Positions 6,070-12,784 of a stretch of 15,185 bases of DNA are shown here, piece after piece; the first letter of the stretch is position 1; the number at the start of each line of letters is the position of its first letter. The DNA comes from Anaerolineae bacterium. GTDB lineage: Bacteria > Chloroflexota > Anaerolineae > JAFGEY01. Under the pieces are notes generated by a model, which worked only from the letters and a program-made list of their open reading frames with translations, was not told the origin of the DNA and did no database searches. Location of the stretch: contig JAFGEY010000562.1 of assembly GCA_016931365.1 (NCBI GenBank), positions 1 through 15,185 on the forward strand. Reading direction: 5' to 3'. The position numbers were made by a program, and so were the translations under genes.

Positions 6070-9000
6070 TTATTGTCCAATATTCCACAGCCGCGTTGTC
6101 CCATCCCATGAGGTTGAGACGAGCAGCGATCCATCCGGTGAAAAGGCCACGCTCTGCGCCTCCCTGCTGTGTCCCAGCAAGGTTTTCAGTTCGATTCCGG
6201 TGGCGGTTTCCCATACCTTGAGGGTCACATCGGTAGAAGATGTCGCCAGCAAGCGGCCATCCGGCGAAAAAGCCAGCCCGTTGATGGTGTTCTTGTGTCC
6301 CGTCCAGTTACGCACCTCGCGCCCACTGTTCACATCCCACAGGCGGATCGGCTGCTCACCGGTATCAGCGGAGGCCAGGAGCGCACCGTCGGGCGAAAAG
6401 GCCAGCCGGTGCGCCGACAGTCGCTCGTCGCCCAACCGGCGTATCTGCTGCCCGGTCGCCACGTCCCACAGGAACAAACCCTTCCAGCCTCCCGAAGCCA
6501 GGGTTTTTCCGTCGGGTGCAAAGGCGATGGCATATGGCCCGCCGGCGATAATCAGACCGAGTTCTTGCCCATCGGCCACATCATATAGTTTGATGACCTC
6601 GTCGATGATCACGGCCAAAGTTTGACCGTCCGGCGAGAAGGCCAAAAAATAGCCGGATGCCGCGCTGGTGCTGATGCGTACGCCGGGCAGGGTCGACCGT
6701 TCGCCGCCGGTGGCCACGTCAAAGAGCTTGACCTCGCCCATGATCGCGGCCAGCGTCTTGCCGTCGGGCGAAAAGGCGACGCCGCCGGCGCTGCTGTTGC
6801 CGAGGGTGCGCAGTGGCTTCCAGGTTTGGGTATCGAACAAGACCAATTCGTGCCCGGCGACGGCCAGAATTTTGCCGTCCGGTGAAAAGGCTGCCTGGTA
6901 GCCCCCCTGGTTCAGCAGAGTTGACTGTTTGAGTTGCGTGGCGTTTTCGGGCGAGATTGCCAAATCCGCGAGAGGGATCGGCGTTGGGATCGGTCCGGCA
7001 GTGCGCACCGGGGAAGGCGTCGCTGCGGTCTTGGTGGAGGAAGCGCCCCACAGCCGCGTTTCATCCCAGACTGTGGAGACGAGCAGCGATCCATCCGGCG
7101 AAAAGGCCACGTTCTCCACACCCTCGCTGTGGCCGATCAACGTTTGCAGCTCGCGCCCGCCGGCCCAATCCCATACCTTGATCGTCACATCATTGGACGC
7201 GGTGGCCAACAGGTGCCCGTCGGGCGAGAATGCCAGCCCGTTGACGGTGTCCTGGTGCCCGCTCAAAGTCTGCACCAGCCGGCCGTCGGCGGCGTTCCAC
7301 AACTGGACATCTCCGCCGTGCACGCCGGCAAAGGCCAGCGTCGTCCCATCCGGCGACCAGAGCACCCGGTTGGCGCCCAGCATCATATCGCCCAGGCTGC
7401 GAATCTCTTGCCCGCTGGGCACGTCCCACAGTTTGAGGCCGCCGCTCCACCCAGCGGCAGCCATCGTCTTGCCGTCGGGAGACAGGCTGATGGCAAACGG
7501 CCCTTGAGCCAAAATCAGGCTCCGTTCCTCTCCGCTGGCGGTATCAAAGAACTTGACCACCTCGTCGATGATCACGGCCAGAGTTTGACCGTCCGGCGAG
7601 AAAGCCAAAAAGTAGCCGGATGCCGCGCTGGTGCTGATGCGCACGCCGGGCAGGGTCAACCGTTCGCCGCCGGTGGCCACGTCAAAGAGCTTGACCTCGC
7701 CCATGATCGCGGCCAGCGTCTTGCCGTCGGGCGAGAAAGCGATGCCATCGGCATTGCTGCTGCCGAGGGTGTGCAACGGGGTCCAGGTCTGTGTGTCGAA
7801 CAGGATCAATTCGTGCCCGGCGACGGCCAGAATTTTGCCGTCCGGTGAAAAGGCTGCCTGCCGGCCGCCCTTGTCCAGCACTTTGAACAGCGTCAAAGGG
7901 GCGAACGGTATGGTTGCTTCGGCGGTGGGCGTGTGAGTGGGTTCGGGCAAAGGAGTAGATATCGACGCAGGTGAGGGGGTCATGGTTGCCGTCGACGCAG
8001 GTCGGGTCAGGGTTGGTTGAGGTTGCAATGCCGTTCGGGTAGGCGCTAAAGTGAATGTCGCGGTGGGGTCGTCAGCCTTGGAAATGGCTGCCGGGGATGT
8101 CGCCGTCGGCAGGAGAGTGGCGGTTGCCGCCTTGAACACTTGGAGTCGCCCGTTGACGATCTGCACCTTGAGCGGTACCAGAGTTAAAATCAGGCATAGG
8201 GCCAGCAAAAAGAAGGTCGCCAATCCCACGATGGCGACGGCCCACACCCACGGTTTTTTGAGCATCTGGCTGAGCCTGCTTGACCTGCTTTCAGACGCAT
8301 AGGGCTCGACCGTCGTCTTGACCTGGGGTTCTGCCGTTGACGCGCGCACAGCCCGATCAAAGGCGACGACCATGTCACCGGCCTTTTGAAAGCGGTCATC
8401 GGGATTTTTGGCCAATGCCCTGAGGATGACCCGCTCCACCTCTGGGGTCAGTTCCGGGTTGACCTTGCTGGGCAGCGGCAGCGGTGCGCTGATATGCTGC
8501 AAGACTACCGCCAGCGGCGTTTCGGCCTGGTAGGGCACCTGGCCGGTGACCATCTCGTAAAGCATCACGCCCAGCGAATAGATGTCGCTGCGCGCATCGG
8601 CCTTGTCGCCTTGCCCCTGTTCTGGACTCATGTAGGCCGGTGTGCCCATTCCCACCCCGGTAGCGGTCAGTTTGAGCGATGCTTCCATAATCCGTGCCAG
8701 GCCGAAATCGGCCAGGTAGCAATCGCCGTGAGCATCGATCAACACGTTGCCGGGTTTGATGTCGCGGTGCACCACGCCCAGGCGGTGCGCGTGGTCGAGC
8801 GCGCTGCCCACTTGATGCAAGATGCGATTGGCTTCGCCCAAGGCCATTGGGCCGTCGCCCATGCGTTCTTTGAGTGTGCCCGCCTCGATGTAGCGCATCA
8901 CCAGGTAAAGCCGCCCGCCGGCCTCGCCATAATCGTAAACCGGCAAAATGTGCAGGTGTTCCAGCCGGGCAACCACCTGGGCCTCACGTTGAAAACGTTT

Positions 9001-9162
9001 GCGCAGCTCTGCGTCGCGGCTCATCTGCTCCGGCAGCACCTTGACCGCCACATAGCGATCCATGGCCGCGTGATAGGCCTTGTACACGGCAGCCATGCCC
9101 CCCGCGCCAATTTGCTCGACGATGCGATACGCTCCCAAATCCTGGCCAATCAGGTCTGTCAT
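6070..9162 (-). CDS. Transmembrane Ser/Thr protein kinase with two tandem 7-bladed WD40 propellers
   Basis: 1030 residues from the ATG at 9162. That start is preferred to the in-frame GTG at 9171 because AAAGGAG lies 8 nt upstream of the ATG but abuts the GTG, and because the paralogue begins the same way. Hanks-type kinase domain at 11-270: glycine loop GAGGMAAV (19-26), Lys41, Glu60, HRD 132-134, DFG 152-154, GTPAYMSPE 173-181. One TM helix lies at about 304-328 and a Thr/Pro-rich stalk at 346-420. The exterior part has fourteen WD40-like SPDG blades. The first seven are at 438, 476, 521, 560, 602, 645 and 687; the second seven are at 759, 797, 842, 881 (FAPDG), 922, 966 and 1008, a period of 321 residues. 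This exterior part contains no cysteine. The predicted role is a sensor kinase phosphorylating cytoplasmic proteins. The C-terminus ends at the last blade, so nothing appears truncated. Confidence 0.93.
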   Translation of the reverse strand: MTDLIGQDLGAYRIVEQIGAGGMAAVYKAYHAAMDRYVAVKVLPEQMSRDAELRKRFQREAQVVARLEHLHILPVYDYGEAGGRLYLVMRYIEAGTLKERMGDGPMALGEANRILHQVGSALDHAHRLGVVHRDIKPGNVLIDAHGDCYLADFGLARIMEASLKLTATGVGMGTPAYMSPEQGQGDKADARSDIYSLGVMLYEMVTGQVPYQAETPLAVVLQHISAPLPLPSKVNPELTPEVERVILRALAKNPDDRFQKAGDMVVAFDRAVRASTAEPQVKTTVEPYASESRSSRLSQMLKKPWVWAVAIVGLATFFLLALCLILTLVPLKVQIVNGRLQVFKAATATLLPTATSPAAISKADDPTATFTLAPTRTALQPQPTLTRPASTATMTPSPASISTPLPEPTHTPTAEATIPFAPLTLFKVLDKGGRQAAFSPDGKILAVAGHELILFDTQTWTPLHTLGSSNADGIAFSPDGKTLAAIMGEVKLFDVATGGERLTLPGVRISTSAASGYFLAFSPDGQTLAVIIDEVVKFFDTASGEERSLILAQGPFAISLSPDGKTMAAAGWSGGLKLWDVPSGQEIRSLGDMMLGANRVLWSPDGTTLAFAGVHGGDVQLWNAADGRLVQTLSGHQDTVNGLAFSPDGHLLATASNDVTIKVWDWAGGRELQTLIGHSEGVENVAFSPDGSLLVSTVWDETRLWGASSTKTAATPSPVRTAGPIPTPIPLADLAISPENATQLKQSTLLNQGGYQAAFSPDGKILAVAGHELVLFDTQTWKPLRTLGNSSAGGVAFSPDGKTLAAIMGEVKLFDVATGGERSTLPGVRISTSAASGYFLAFSPDGQTLAVIIDEVIKLYDVADGQELGLIIAGGPYAIAFAPDGKTLASGGWKGLFLWDVATGQQIRRLGDERLSAHRLAFSPDGALLASADTGEQPIRLWDVNSGREVRNWTGHKNTINGLAFSPDGRLLATSSTDVTLKVWETATGIELKTLLGHSREAQSVAFSPDGSLLVSTSWDGTTRLWNIGQ
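6597..6898 (-). repeat. Near-identical internal repeat, copy in second propeller
   Basis: This stretch encodes the first three blades of the second WD40 propeller. It matches 7560-7861 at a constant offset of 963 bases (321 codons). By eye, bases 6601-6780 differ from 7564-7743 at only 8 of 180 positions, whereas the remaining four blades (about 6100-6590 against 7063-7553) are clearly more diverged. Confidence 0.85.
7560..7861 (-). repeat. Near-identical internal repeat, copy in first propeller
   Basis: Partner of the block at 6597-6898, encoding the first three blades of the first WD40 propeller. The pair is in frame and forms part of a whole-propeller duplication. The localised near-identity points to recent gene conversion or a recent partial duplication. 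Confidence 0.85.
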
Positions 9163-9208
9163 ACTGTTCACTCCTTTATCTCATAGGTGTCGTTTGGGAT
9201 TTGTGCTC

Positions 9209-9263
9209 AGTATAGCACGGTTGTATAGACAACAGATCACAGATTTGTAAACATTCGGTAAAC
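9209..9263 (-). promoter_or_regulatory. GTTTAC direct-repeat box plus extended -10, upstream of the WD40 kinase operon
   Basis: On the minus strand GTTTACC (9263-9257) and GTTTACA (9252-9246) are 11 bases apart. A 31-base gap follows, then TATACT (9214-9209) preceded by TGC, an extended -10. The predicted leader is about 40 nt before the ATG at 9162. No convincing -35 hexamer is found 16-18 bases upstream of the -10, so activation by a protein bound at the box is plausible. The architecture equals that at 5216-5270. Confidence 0.65.
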
Positions 9264-9312
9264 AAAACTGGCTGGGCCATTCGGCGCGCCGTCTGGCACA
9301 CCGAACGACACG

Positions 9313-10539
9313 CTATCCGGTATGAGGTGCGGCTGTATTCCATCCGCCGGATGGAGTATATCCCAGAGAAAAGCGAAAGGAGGTACCCTGTCCGGGTTCG
9401 CTCTCCGCATCGATGTGCGTGCCGTGTTGCTCCAGGATAGCGCGCACGATGGTCAAGCCCAGGCCGGTGCCGGGCAGGTCGCTTACGTCGGGGCTGCGGT
9501 AGAGAGGGTCAAAAATGTGCGGCAGGTCCTGGGGGGCAATGCCGGCGCCGTCGTCGTGCACATCGACTTGTACTCGTCCCTCTACGGAGGTGAGACGCAC
9601 CACGGCTTCGCCGCCATCGGGACGGGTGTACTTGATTGCATTGTCGAGCAAATTGATGAACACCTGGTACAACCGATCCCGGTCGCCCGAAACGCGCGGC
9701 AGGTCGGGCGGCGACTGTAAGGCCAGGCGCACGCCGCGCGCCTGGGCAGCCTGGAACAGGGCCGAGATCGCTTCTTCGACCACTGCGCGCAGGTTCACCG
9801 GGCGCTGTTGCAGTGGGGTCAGGTCGAGGCGGGAGAGGGTGAGCAAATCCTCCACCAGCCGGGCCAGCCGGTCGGCTTCGCTGGCGATAAAATCGCGCGA
9901 ACGCCGCCAAAGGACCTCGTCTTTGCCTGGCTGGCAGCTTTTGAGGATGTCGGCGTGGCCTAAAATGGCGGTGAGCGGAGTGCGCAGCTCGTGAGCCAGC
10001 GTGCTGAGCAAGCGGCGGTAAGCCTCGGCGCTGTCCGCTTCGACCTGTGCAGTATGGAGCAAGATCAGCGCGCCCCGGCCCGTGGTGTCGCCGAGCGGCG
10101 ATGCCGTTGCCCGCAGCGGCGTGGCCTGGGGCAGGGCAATCTCGGTTGTTTCGGCGGCCCCGGCGTCGAGGGCGCGCAGGGCCAGTAGGGCCAGGGGGAT
10201 CGGCAAGGCCGGAGATGGTCCGTCCAGGGCCAGGGTTTGCGCCGCCGTCCGGTTCCAGGCCAGGGGACTGCCCTCTGTATCGACGACCAATGCGCCTTGA
10301 GCAAGTCCATTCAGAAGCGACTTGAGCGCATCGACGCTCCACGACGGCTGTTCGACAGCATCTTGGAAAGTTTCAGACTGCTGCTGTGTCTGGCCCCGTC
10401 GAGTCTCGACTCGATGGGCCTGGATGCGCCAAAAAAGCAGGGTGAGGAGCAACGCTGCACCACCGACAATCAGCAGCAAGACGACAACGACCACACCGAT
10501 CGGTAGGCTCAAAATCGGTTCGCTGGCGGGTGGATTCAC
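9313..10539 (-). CDS. PhoR/VicK-type membrane sensor histidine kinase
   Basis: 408 residues, from a GTG start. One TM helix spans about 13-37 and no large extracytoplasmic domain is present. A PAS-like segment (about 68-165, 'NGLAQGALVVDTEGSPLAWN') is followed by a HisKA domain with the phospho-accepting His183 (LAHELRTPLT), and by a HATPase domain with N box NLLDNAIKY (296-304), G1 DDGAGI (329-334), F box FDPLYR and G2 GTGLGL (357-362). It autophosphorylates and passes phosphate to the response regulator encoded just upstream. Its GTG overlaps the regulator's TGA stop by 4 bases (GTGA), with a GAGGAG ribosome site inside the regulator's end, so the two are translationally coupled. With no exterior sensor domain, the signal is probably cytoplasmic, membrane-derived or delivered by another protein, as for PhoR. 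The specific stimulus is not identifiable. Confidence 0.92.
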   Translation of the reverse strand: MNPPASEPILSLPIGVVVVVLLLIVGGAALLLTLLFWRIQAHRVETRRGQTQQQSETFQDAVEQPSWSVDALKSLLNGLAQGALVVDTEGSPLAWNRTAAQTLALDGPSPALPIPLALLALRALDAGAAETTEIALPQATPLRATASPLGDTTGRGALILLHTAQVEADSAEAYRRLLSTLAHELRTPLTAILGHADILKSCQPGKDEVLWRRSRDFIASEADRLARLVEDLLTLSRLDLTPLQQRPVNLRAVVEEAISALFQAAQARGVRLALQSPPDLPRVSGDRDRLYQVFINLLDNAIKYTRPDGGEAVVRLTSVEGRVQVDVHDDGAGIAPQDLPHIFDPLYRSPDVSDLPGTGLGLTIVRAILEQHGTHIDAESEPGQGTSFRFSLGYTPSGGWNTAAPHTG

Positions 10540-11252
10540 AGCTCCTCCTCGGCGGCAAACTTGTAGCCAATGCCGCGCACAGTCAGCAGATAGCGCGGGT
10601 TGGCGGGGTCGGATTCGATTTTTTGGCGCAGCCTTTGAATGTGGACGTCCACTGTGCGCGACTCGCCTATGTAATCATAGCCCCAGACCCGTTCAAGGAG
10701 CATCTCGCGTCCAAAGACGCGCCCGCGATCTGCGATCAACGTCGCCAACAGGTCGAACTCTTTGGGGGTCAGGTCAACGGGCTGGCCGGCGACTGTTGCC
10801 GTATGCCTGTCGCGATCGACGGCCAGATCGCCGGCCTGGATGATGTTTGCGGCCGGCTCTCCGCCGGTATGGCGGATCAACCGCAAAAGCGCGCGCACGC
10901 GAGCGACCAGTTCGCGGGCATTGAACGGTTTGGTGATGTAATCGTCGGCGCCCAGTTCCAGGCCGACGATTTTGTCGGTGTCTTCGGCGCGGGCGGTGAG
11001 CATGATGATCGGGATGTAGGGTTTGAGCGCGCGCACGCGGCGGCAGACCTCGAAACCATCCAGGCCGGGCAGCATCAGGTCGAGCAGGATCAGATCGGGC
11101 CGTTCGGCCTCGATCCGGGCCAGCGCGGCTTCGCCGCTGCGCGCAATCTGAGCGTTCAGGCCCTCGCGTTCCAGGGCCGCTTGCACAAAAGCGGCGATGG
11201 CTTTTTCATCTTCGACCACCAGGATGCGGGTTTTCAATCTGTGACTGTCCAT
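10536..11252 (-). CDS. OmpR/PhoB-family response regulator
   Basis: 238 residues. The receiver domain (about 8-122) has the acidic pair E14-D15, the phosphorylation site Asp58 (LILLDLMLPG), Thr86 (MLTA) and Lys108 (TKPF). The winged-helix DNA-binding domain (about 135-233) has the family signatures LTPKEFDLL, GRVFGREMLLERVWGYDY, RTVDVHIQRLR and YLLTVRGIGYKF. Regulators of this class bind as dimers to direct repeats with about an 11-base period. Boxes of exactly that kind lie upstream of both Ser/Thr kinases, one of them directly after this operon. It is the first gene of a two-gene unit with the histidine kinase. The ATG at 11252 has AAAGG only 2 nt away, a poor ribosome site, but receiver domains normally start at this point. 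The specific name (PhoB, RegX, VicR type) cannot be settled by eye. Confidence 0.93.
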   Translation of the reverse strand: MDSHRLKTRILVVEDEKAIAAFVQAALEREGLNAQIARSGEAALARIEAERPDLILLDLMLPGLDGFEVCRRVRALKPYIPIIMLTARAEDTDKIVGLELGADDYITKPFNARELVARVRALLRLIRHTGGEPAANIIQAGDLAVDRDRHTATVAGQPVDLTPKEFDLLATLIADRGRVFGREMLLERVWGYDYIGESRTVDVHIQRLRQKIESDPANPRYLLTVRGIGYKFAAEEEL

Positions 11253-11350
11253 TGCCTTTCAGCCCCACAACAGGATTGATACGAGAAACCGATAAACCCA
11301 TCCAGCACATAAAATTGCAAGCCGTATGCAGGCGTGCCCGATGCAGCTAT

Positions 11351-11359
11351 ATTATATCA
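11351..11359 (-). promoter_or_regulatory. Extended -10 promoter for the two-component operon
   Basis: On the minus strand TGATATAAT (bases 11359-11351) forms an extended -10 about 100 bases upstream of the regulator's ATG. A matching -35 is weak (AGTGTT at 17 bases). A short palindrome GTGTAACAC (11370-11378) covers the -35 area and could be an operator. This divergent intergenic stretch (11253-11493) holds no other gene that I can support. Confidence 0.45.
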
Positions 11360-11441
11360 CGCTTTGCCTGTGTAACACTAGCAAATTTTATGCCCCGTCG
11401 GCATGCGGCGCGGCAGGTCGCACCCCGAAACGAATTGTGAC

Positions 11442-11471
11442 TTGCCTTCCGGCGCATAAAGCGGCTATAAT
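11442..11471 (+). promoter_or_regulatory. Sigma70-type promoter for the radical SAM gene
   Basis: TTGCCT (11442-11447), an 18-base spacer, then TATAAT (11466-11471). The ATG of the radical SAM gene is 22 bases downstream of the -10, giving a leader of only about 15 nt that carries AAAGGA. Confidence 0.55.
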
Positions 11472-11493
11472 CAGCGCAGAAAGGAATACCCAC

Positions 11494-12354
11494 ATGGATA
11501 TTCAACTCGCGTGCGCCCTCGACGCCGCGTGGCGTACGCGCAAAACCCATTTTCCAGACCAGATCACCTTTGCCTATCCCATCGATACGGCGCTGATCAG
11601 CCTGACCGGGCCGCACTGTGCGCTGCACTGCGCCCATTGCGGCGGGCATTACCTGCGCCATATGCAGCCGATCGACGAGGCCAACGTCGGCGCTGCGCCC
11701 AGCGCGCTGATCTCTGGCGGCTGCGATCCGGCCGGCCGCGTGCCGGTGGCCGAGTATTTGTCACGGATACGAGAAATCAGCAATGGGCGACGGTTAAACT
11801 GGCACGTGGGATTGATCGACGAGGCGGCCATGCAGGCCATCGCGCCCTATGTGGATGTCGTCTCGTTTGACGTGGTCGGCGACGAGCAGACTATCTACGA
11901 GGTGTACGGGCTGGACAAAACCCCTAACGATTACGCGCAAACCTACGCCATGCTGCGCCGCTATGCGCGCGTGGTGCCACACATCACGGTCGGGCTGCGG
12001 CACGGTGAGTTGGGTCACGAGCGCCCGGCGATGGATATGATCGAGCGCATTGGCCTGGAGGCGCTGGTGTTCATCGTCTTTATCCCCACGCCGGGCACGC
12101 GCTACGCCGATTTCGCGCCACCGGAGGTTGAGCAGGTAGCTTTGCTCCTTGCCGAGGCGCGGCAGCGATTTTCCACCGTCCCAATTCATCTCGGCTGCAT
12201 GCGTCCCAGAGGCCGCTACCGGAGTGAACTGGATCCACTGGCCGTCCGCGCGGGAATCAACGTCCTGGTCAGCCCGTCGCGCGCGGTCACGGAAGCGGCC
12301 CAATCGCTGGGGCTAAAGGCGATCCGGACCCGCGAATGCTGCGTGTTTGATTGA
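11494..12354 (+). CDS. Radical SAM protein, COG1856 type (biotin-synthase-like, possible LipS-type lipoyl synthase subunit)
   Basis: 286 residues, from the ATG at 11494 with AAAGGA 8 nt upstream; the frame is open further upstream but has no ribosome site there. The [4Fe-4S]/SAM motif is CX3CX2C at C42, C46 and C49 (CALHCAHCGG). Other conserved-looking parts are SGGCDPAGRVP (74-84), NWHVGLIDE (102-110), VSFDVVGDE (123-131), VVPHITVGLRHG (160-171), LGCMRPRG (233-240) and a C-terminal ECC (281-283). These agree with the uncharacterised 'biotin synthase homologue' group COG1856 as I recall it. Extra cysteines C77, C235, C282 and C283 could bind an auxiliary cluster. Some archaeal proteins annotated as biotin synthases form the two-part LipS1/LipS2 lipoyl synthase, and this protein may belong there, but that is only a suggestion. 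The gene appears monocistronic: serS, downstream, has its own promoter. Confidence 0.8.
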   Translation: MDIQLACALDAAWRTRKTHFPDQITFAYPIDTALISLTGPHCALHCAHCGGHYLRHMQPIDEANVGAAPSALISGGCDPAGRVPVAEYLSRIREISNGRRLNWHVGLIDEAAMQAIAPYVDVVSFDVVGDEQTIYEVYGLDKTPNDYAQTYAMLRRYARVVPHITVGLRHGELGHERPAMDMIERIGLEALVFIVFIPTPGTRYADFAPPEVEQVALLLAEARQRFSTVPIHLGCMRPRGRYRSELDPLAVRAGINVLVSPSRAVTEAAQSLGLKAIRTRECCVFD

Positions 12355-12379
12355 CAGCCTTCCCGTCCCGTGATATAAT
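12351..12379 (+). promoter_or_regulatory. Consensus sigma70 promoter for the serS leader
   Basis: A perfect TTGACA (12351-12356), a 17-base spacer and a perfect TATAAT (12374-12379) that also carries the extended TGA. The -35 overlaps the TGA stop codon (12352-12354) of the radical SAM gene. Transcription should begin near 12386, at the start of the T-box leader. Confidence 0.85.
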
Positions 12380-12385
12380 TTATGC

Positions 12386-12638
12386 AACGACGATGAAGGA
12401 ACCAAGTAAACTCGTTGCTGCGTGCAGAGAGTCGCTGGTTGGTGCAAAGCGACCGCCCAACAGGTTGAAATCCACTCCCGAGTCGGCAGGCCAAATGCCT
12501 GTCCGGGCACGCCCGTTAAAGCGTCGGGGTGTATGCTGGCAGATCGGGCCGCACCCACAGAGGACGTAACCTGATGGTTGCGTCAAAGAAAGGTGGCACC
12601 ACGGGCCTCCCGTCCTTTCACGGACGGGGGGCTTTTTT
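12386..12638 (+). promoter_or_regulatory. T-box riboswitch sensing tRNA-Ser, controlling serS
   Basis: The leader shows the T-box parts in order. Stem I begins near 12386, with the AGAGAG motif at 12426-12431 and the GGTTGGTG distal motif at 12437-12444. The specifier region is GAAATCCAC, with the likely specifier UCC (Ser) at 12471-12473. The T-box sequence AGGTGGCACCACGG is at 12591-12604. The antiterminator is fully readable: AAAGG (12589-12593) pairs with CCTTT (12614-12618), ACGGG (12601-12605) pairs with CCCGT (12609-12613), and the bulge is the canonical 7 nt UGGCACC. The base after UGG is C, complementary to the discriminator G of tRNA-Ser. Uncharged tRNA-Ser should stabilise the antiterminator and switch serS on; otherwise the overlapping terminator forms. 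Regulation in cis by transcription attenuation is the known mode of this family. Confidence 0.93.
12605..12638 (+). terminator. Intrinsic terminator of the serS T-box
   Basis: An 11-bp stem (12605-12615 with 12622-12632, one G-T wobble), a 6-base loop TTTCAC and a run of six T (12633-12638). The left arm reuses the antiterminator's CCCGTCC bases, so the two structures are mutually exclusive. Confidence 0.92.
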
Positions 12639-12668
12639 ATTTCAAGGTAACTGCTCAGACCGGGCAGT

Positions 12669-12745
12669 TTTTGACAGGATTGGTAAAATGAACAGGATTT
12701 TTCTGCGGTTCTTATCCTGTCAATCCTGTTCATCCTGTTGAATTT
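12669..12745. repeat. Dispersed 'ATCCTGT' inverted-repeat element, copy 2
   Basis: The left arm has TTGACAGGATT and AACAGGAT. The right arm reads ATCCTGTCAATCCTGTTC followed by ATCCTGTTGAA. The arms are imperfect inverse complements and belong to the same family as 1046-1139. It lies between the T-box terminator and the serS start, so it will be part of the serS transcript 5' leader and may fold there. No other feature is seen between 12639 and 12784 except the serS ribosome site. Confidence 0.65.
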
Positions 12746-12784
12746 GAGATCGATTGAACGGTTACATTTCCAAGGAGGAATCGT

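Noticed and set aside
6597..7861. Regularly repeated DNA resembling a repeat array or CRISPR
   Set aside because: The repeats are in-frame WD40 blade codons inside one long gene with a 963-base period. There are no short identical repeats separated by unique spacers.
9163..9312. Possible small gene or terminator between the histidine kinase and the WD40 kinase
   Set aside because: No open frame with a ribosome site and no T-run hairpin. The region is explained by the GTTTAC box, the -10 and a short leader.
10530..11279. 249-codon plus-strand frame opposite the response regulator
   Set aside because: The opposite strand encodes an intact OmpR-family regulator with all key residues; the plus-strand frame is its shadow.
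11253..11300. GGTTTATCGGTTTC on the minus strand upstream of the regulator as a third GTTTAC box (autoregulation)
   Set aside because: The repeat period is 8 rather than 11 bases, the match is poor, and it lies downstream of the predicted -10.
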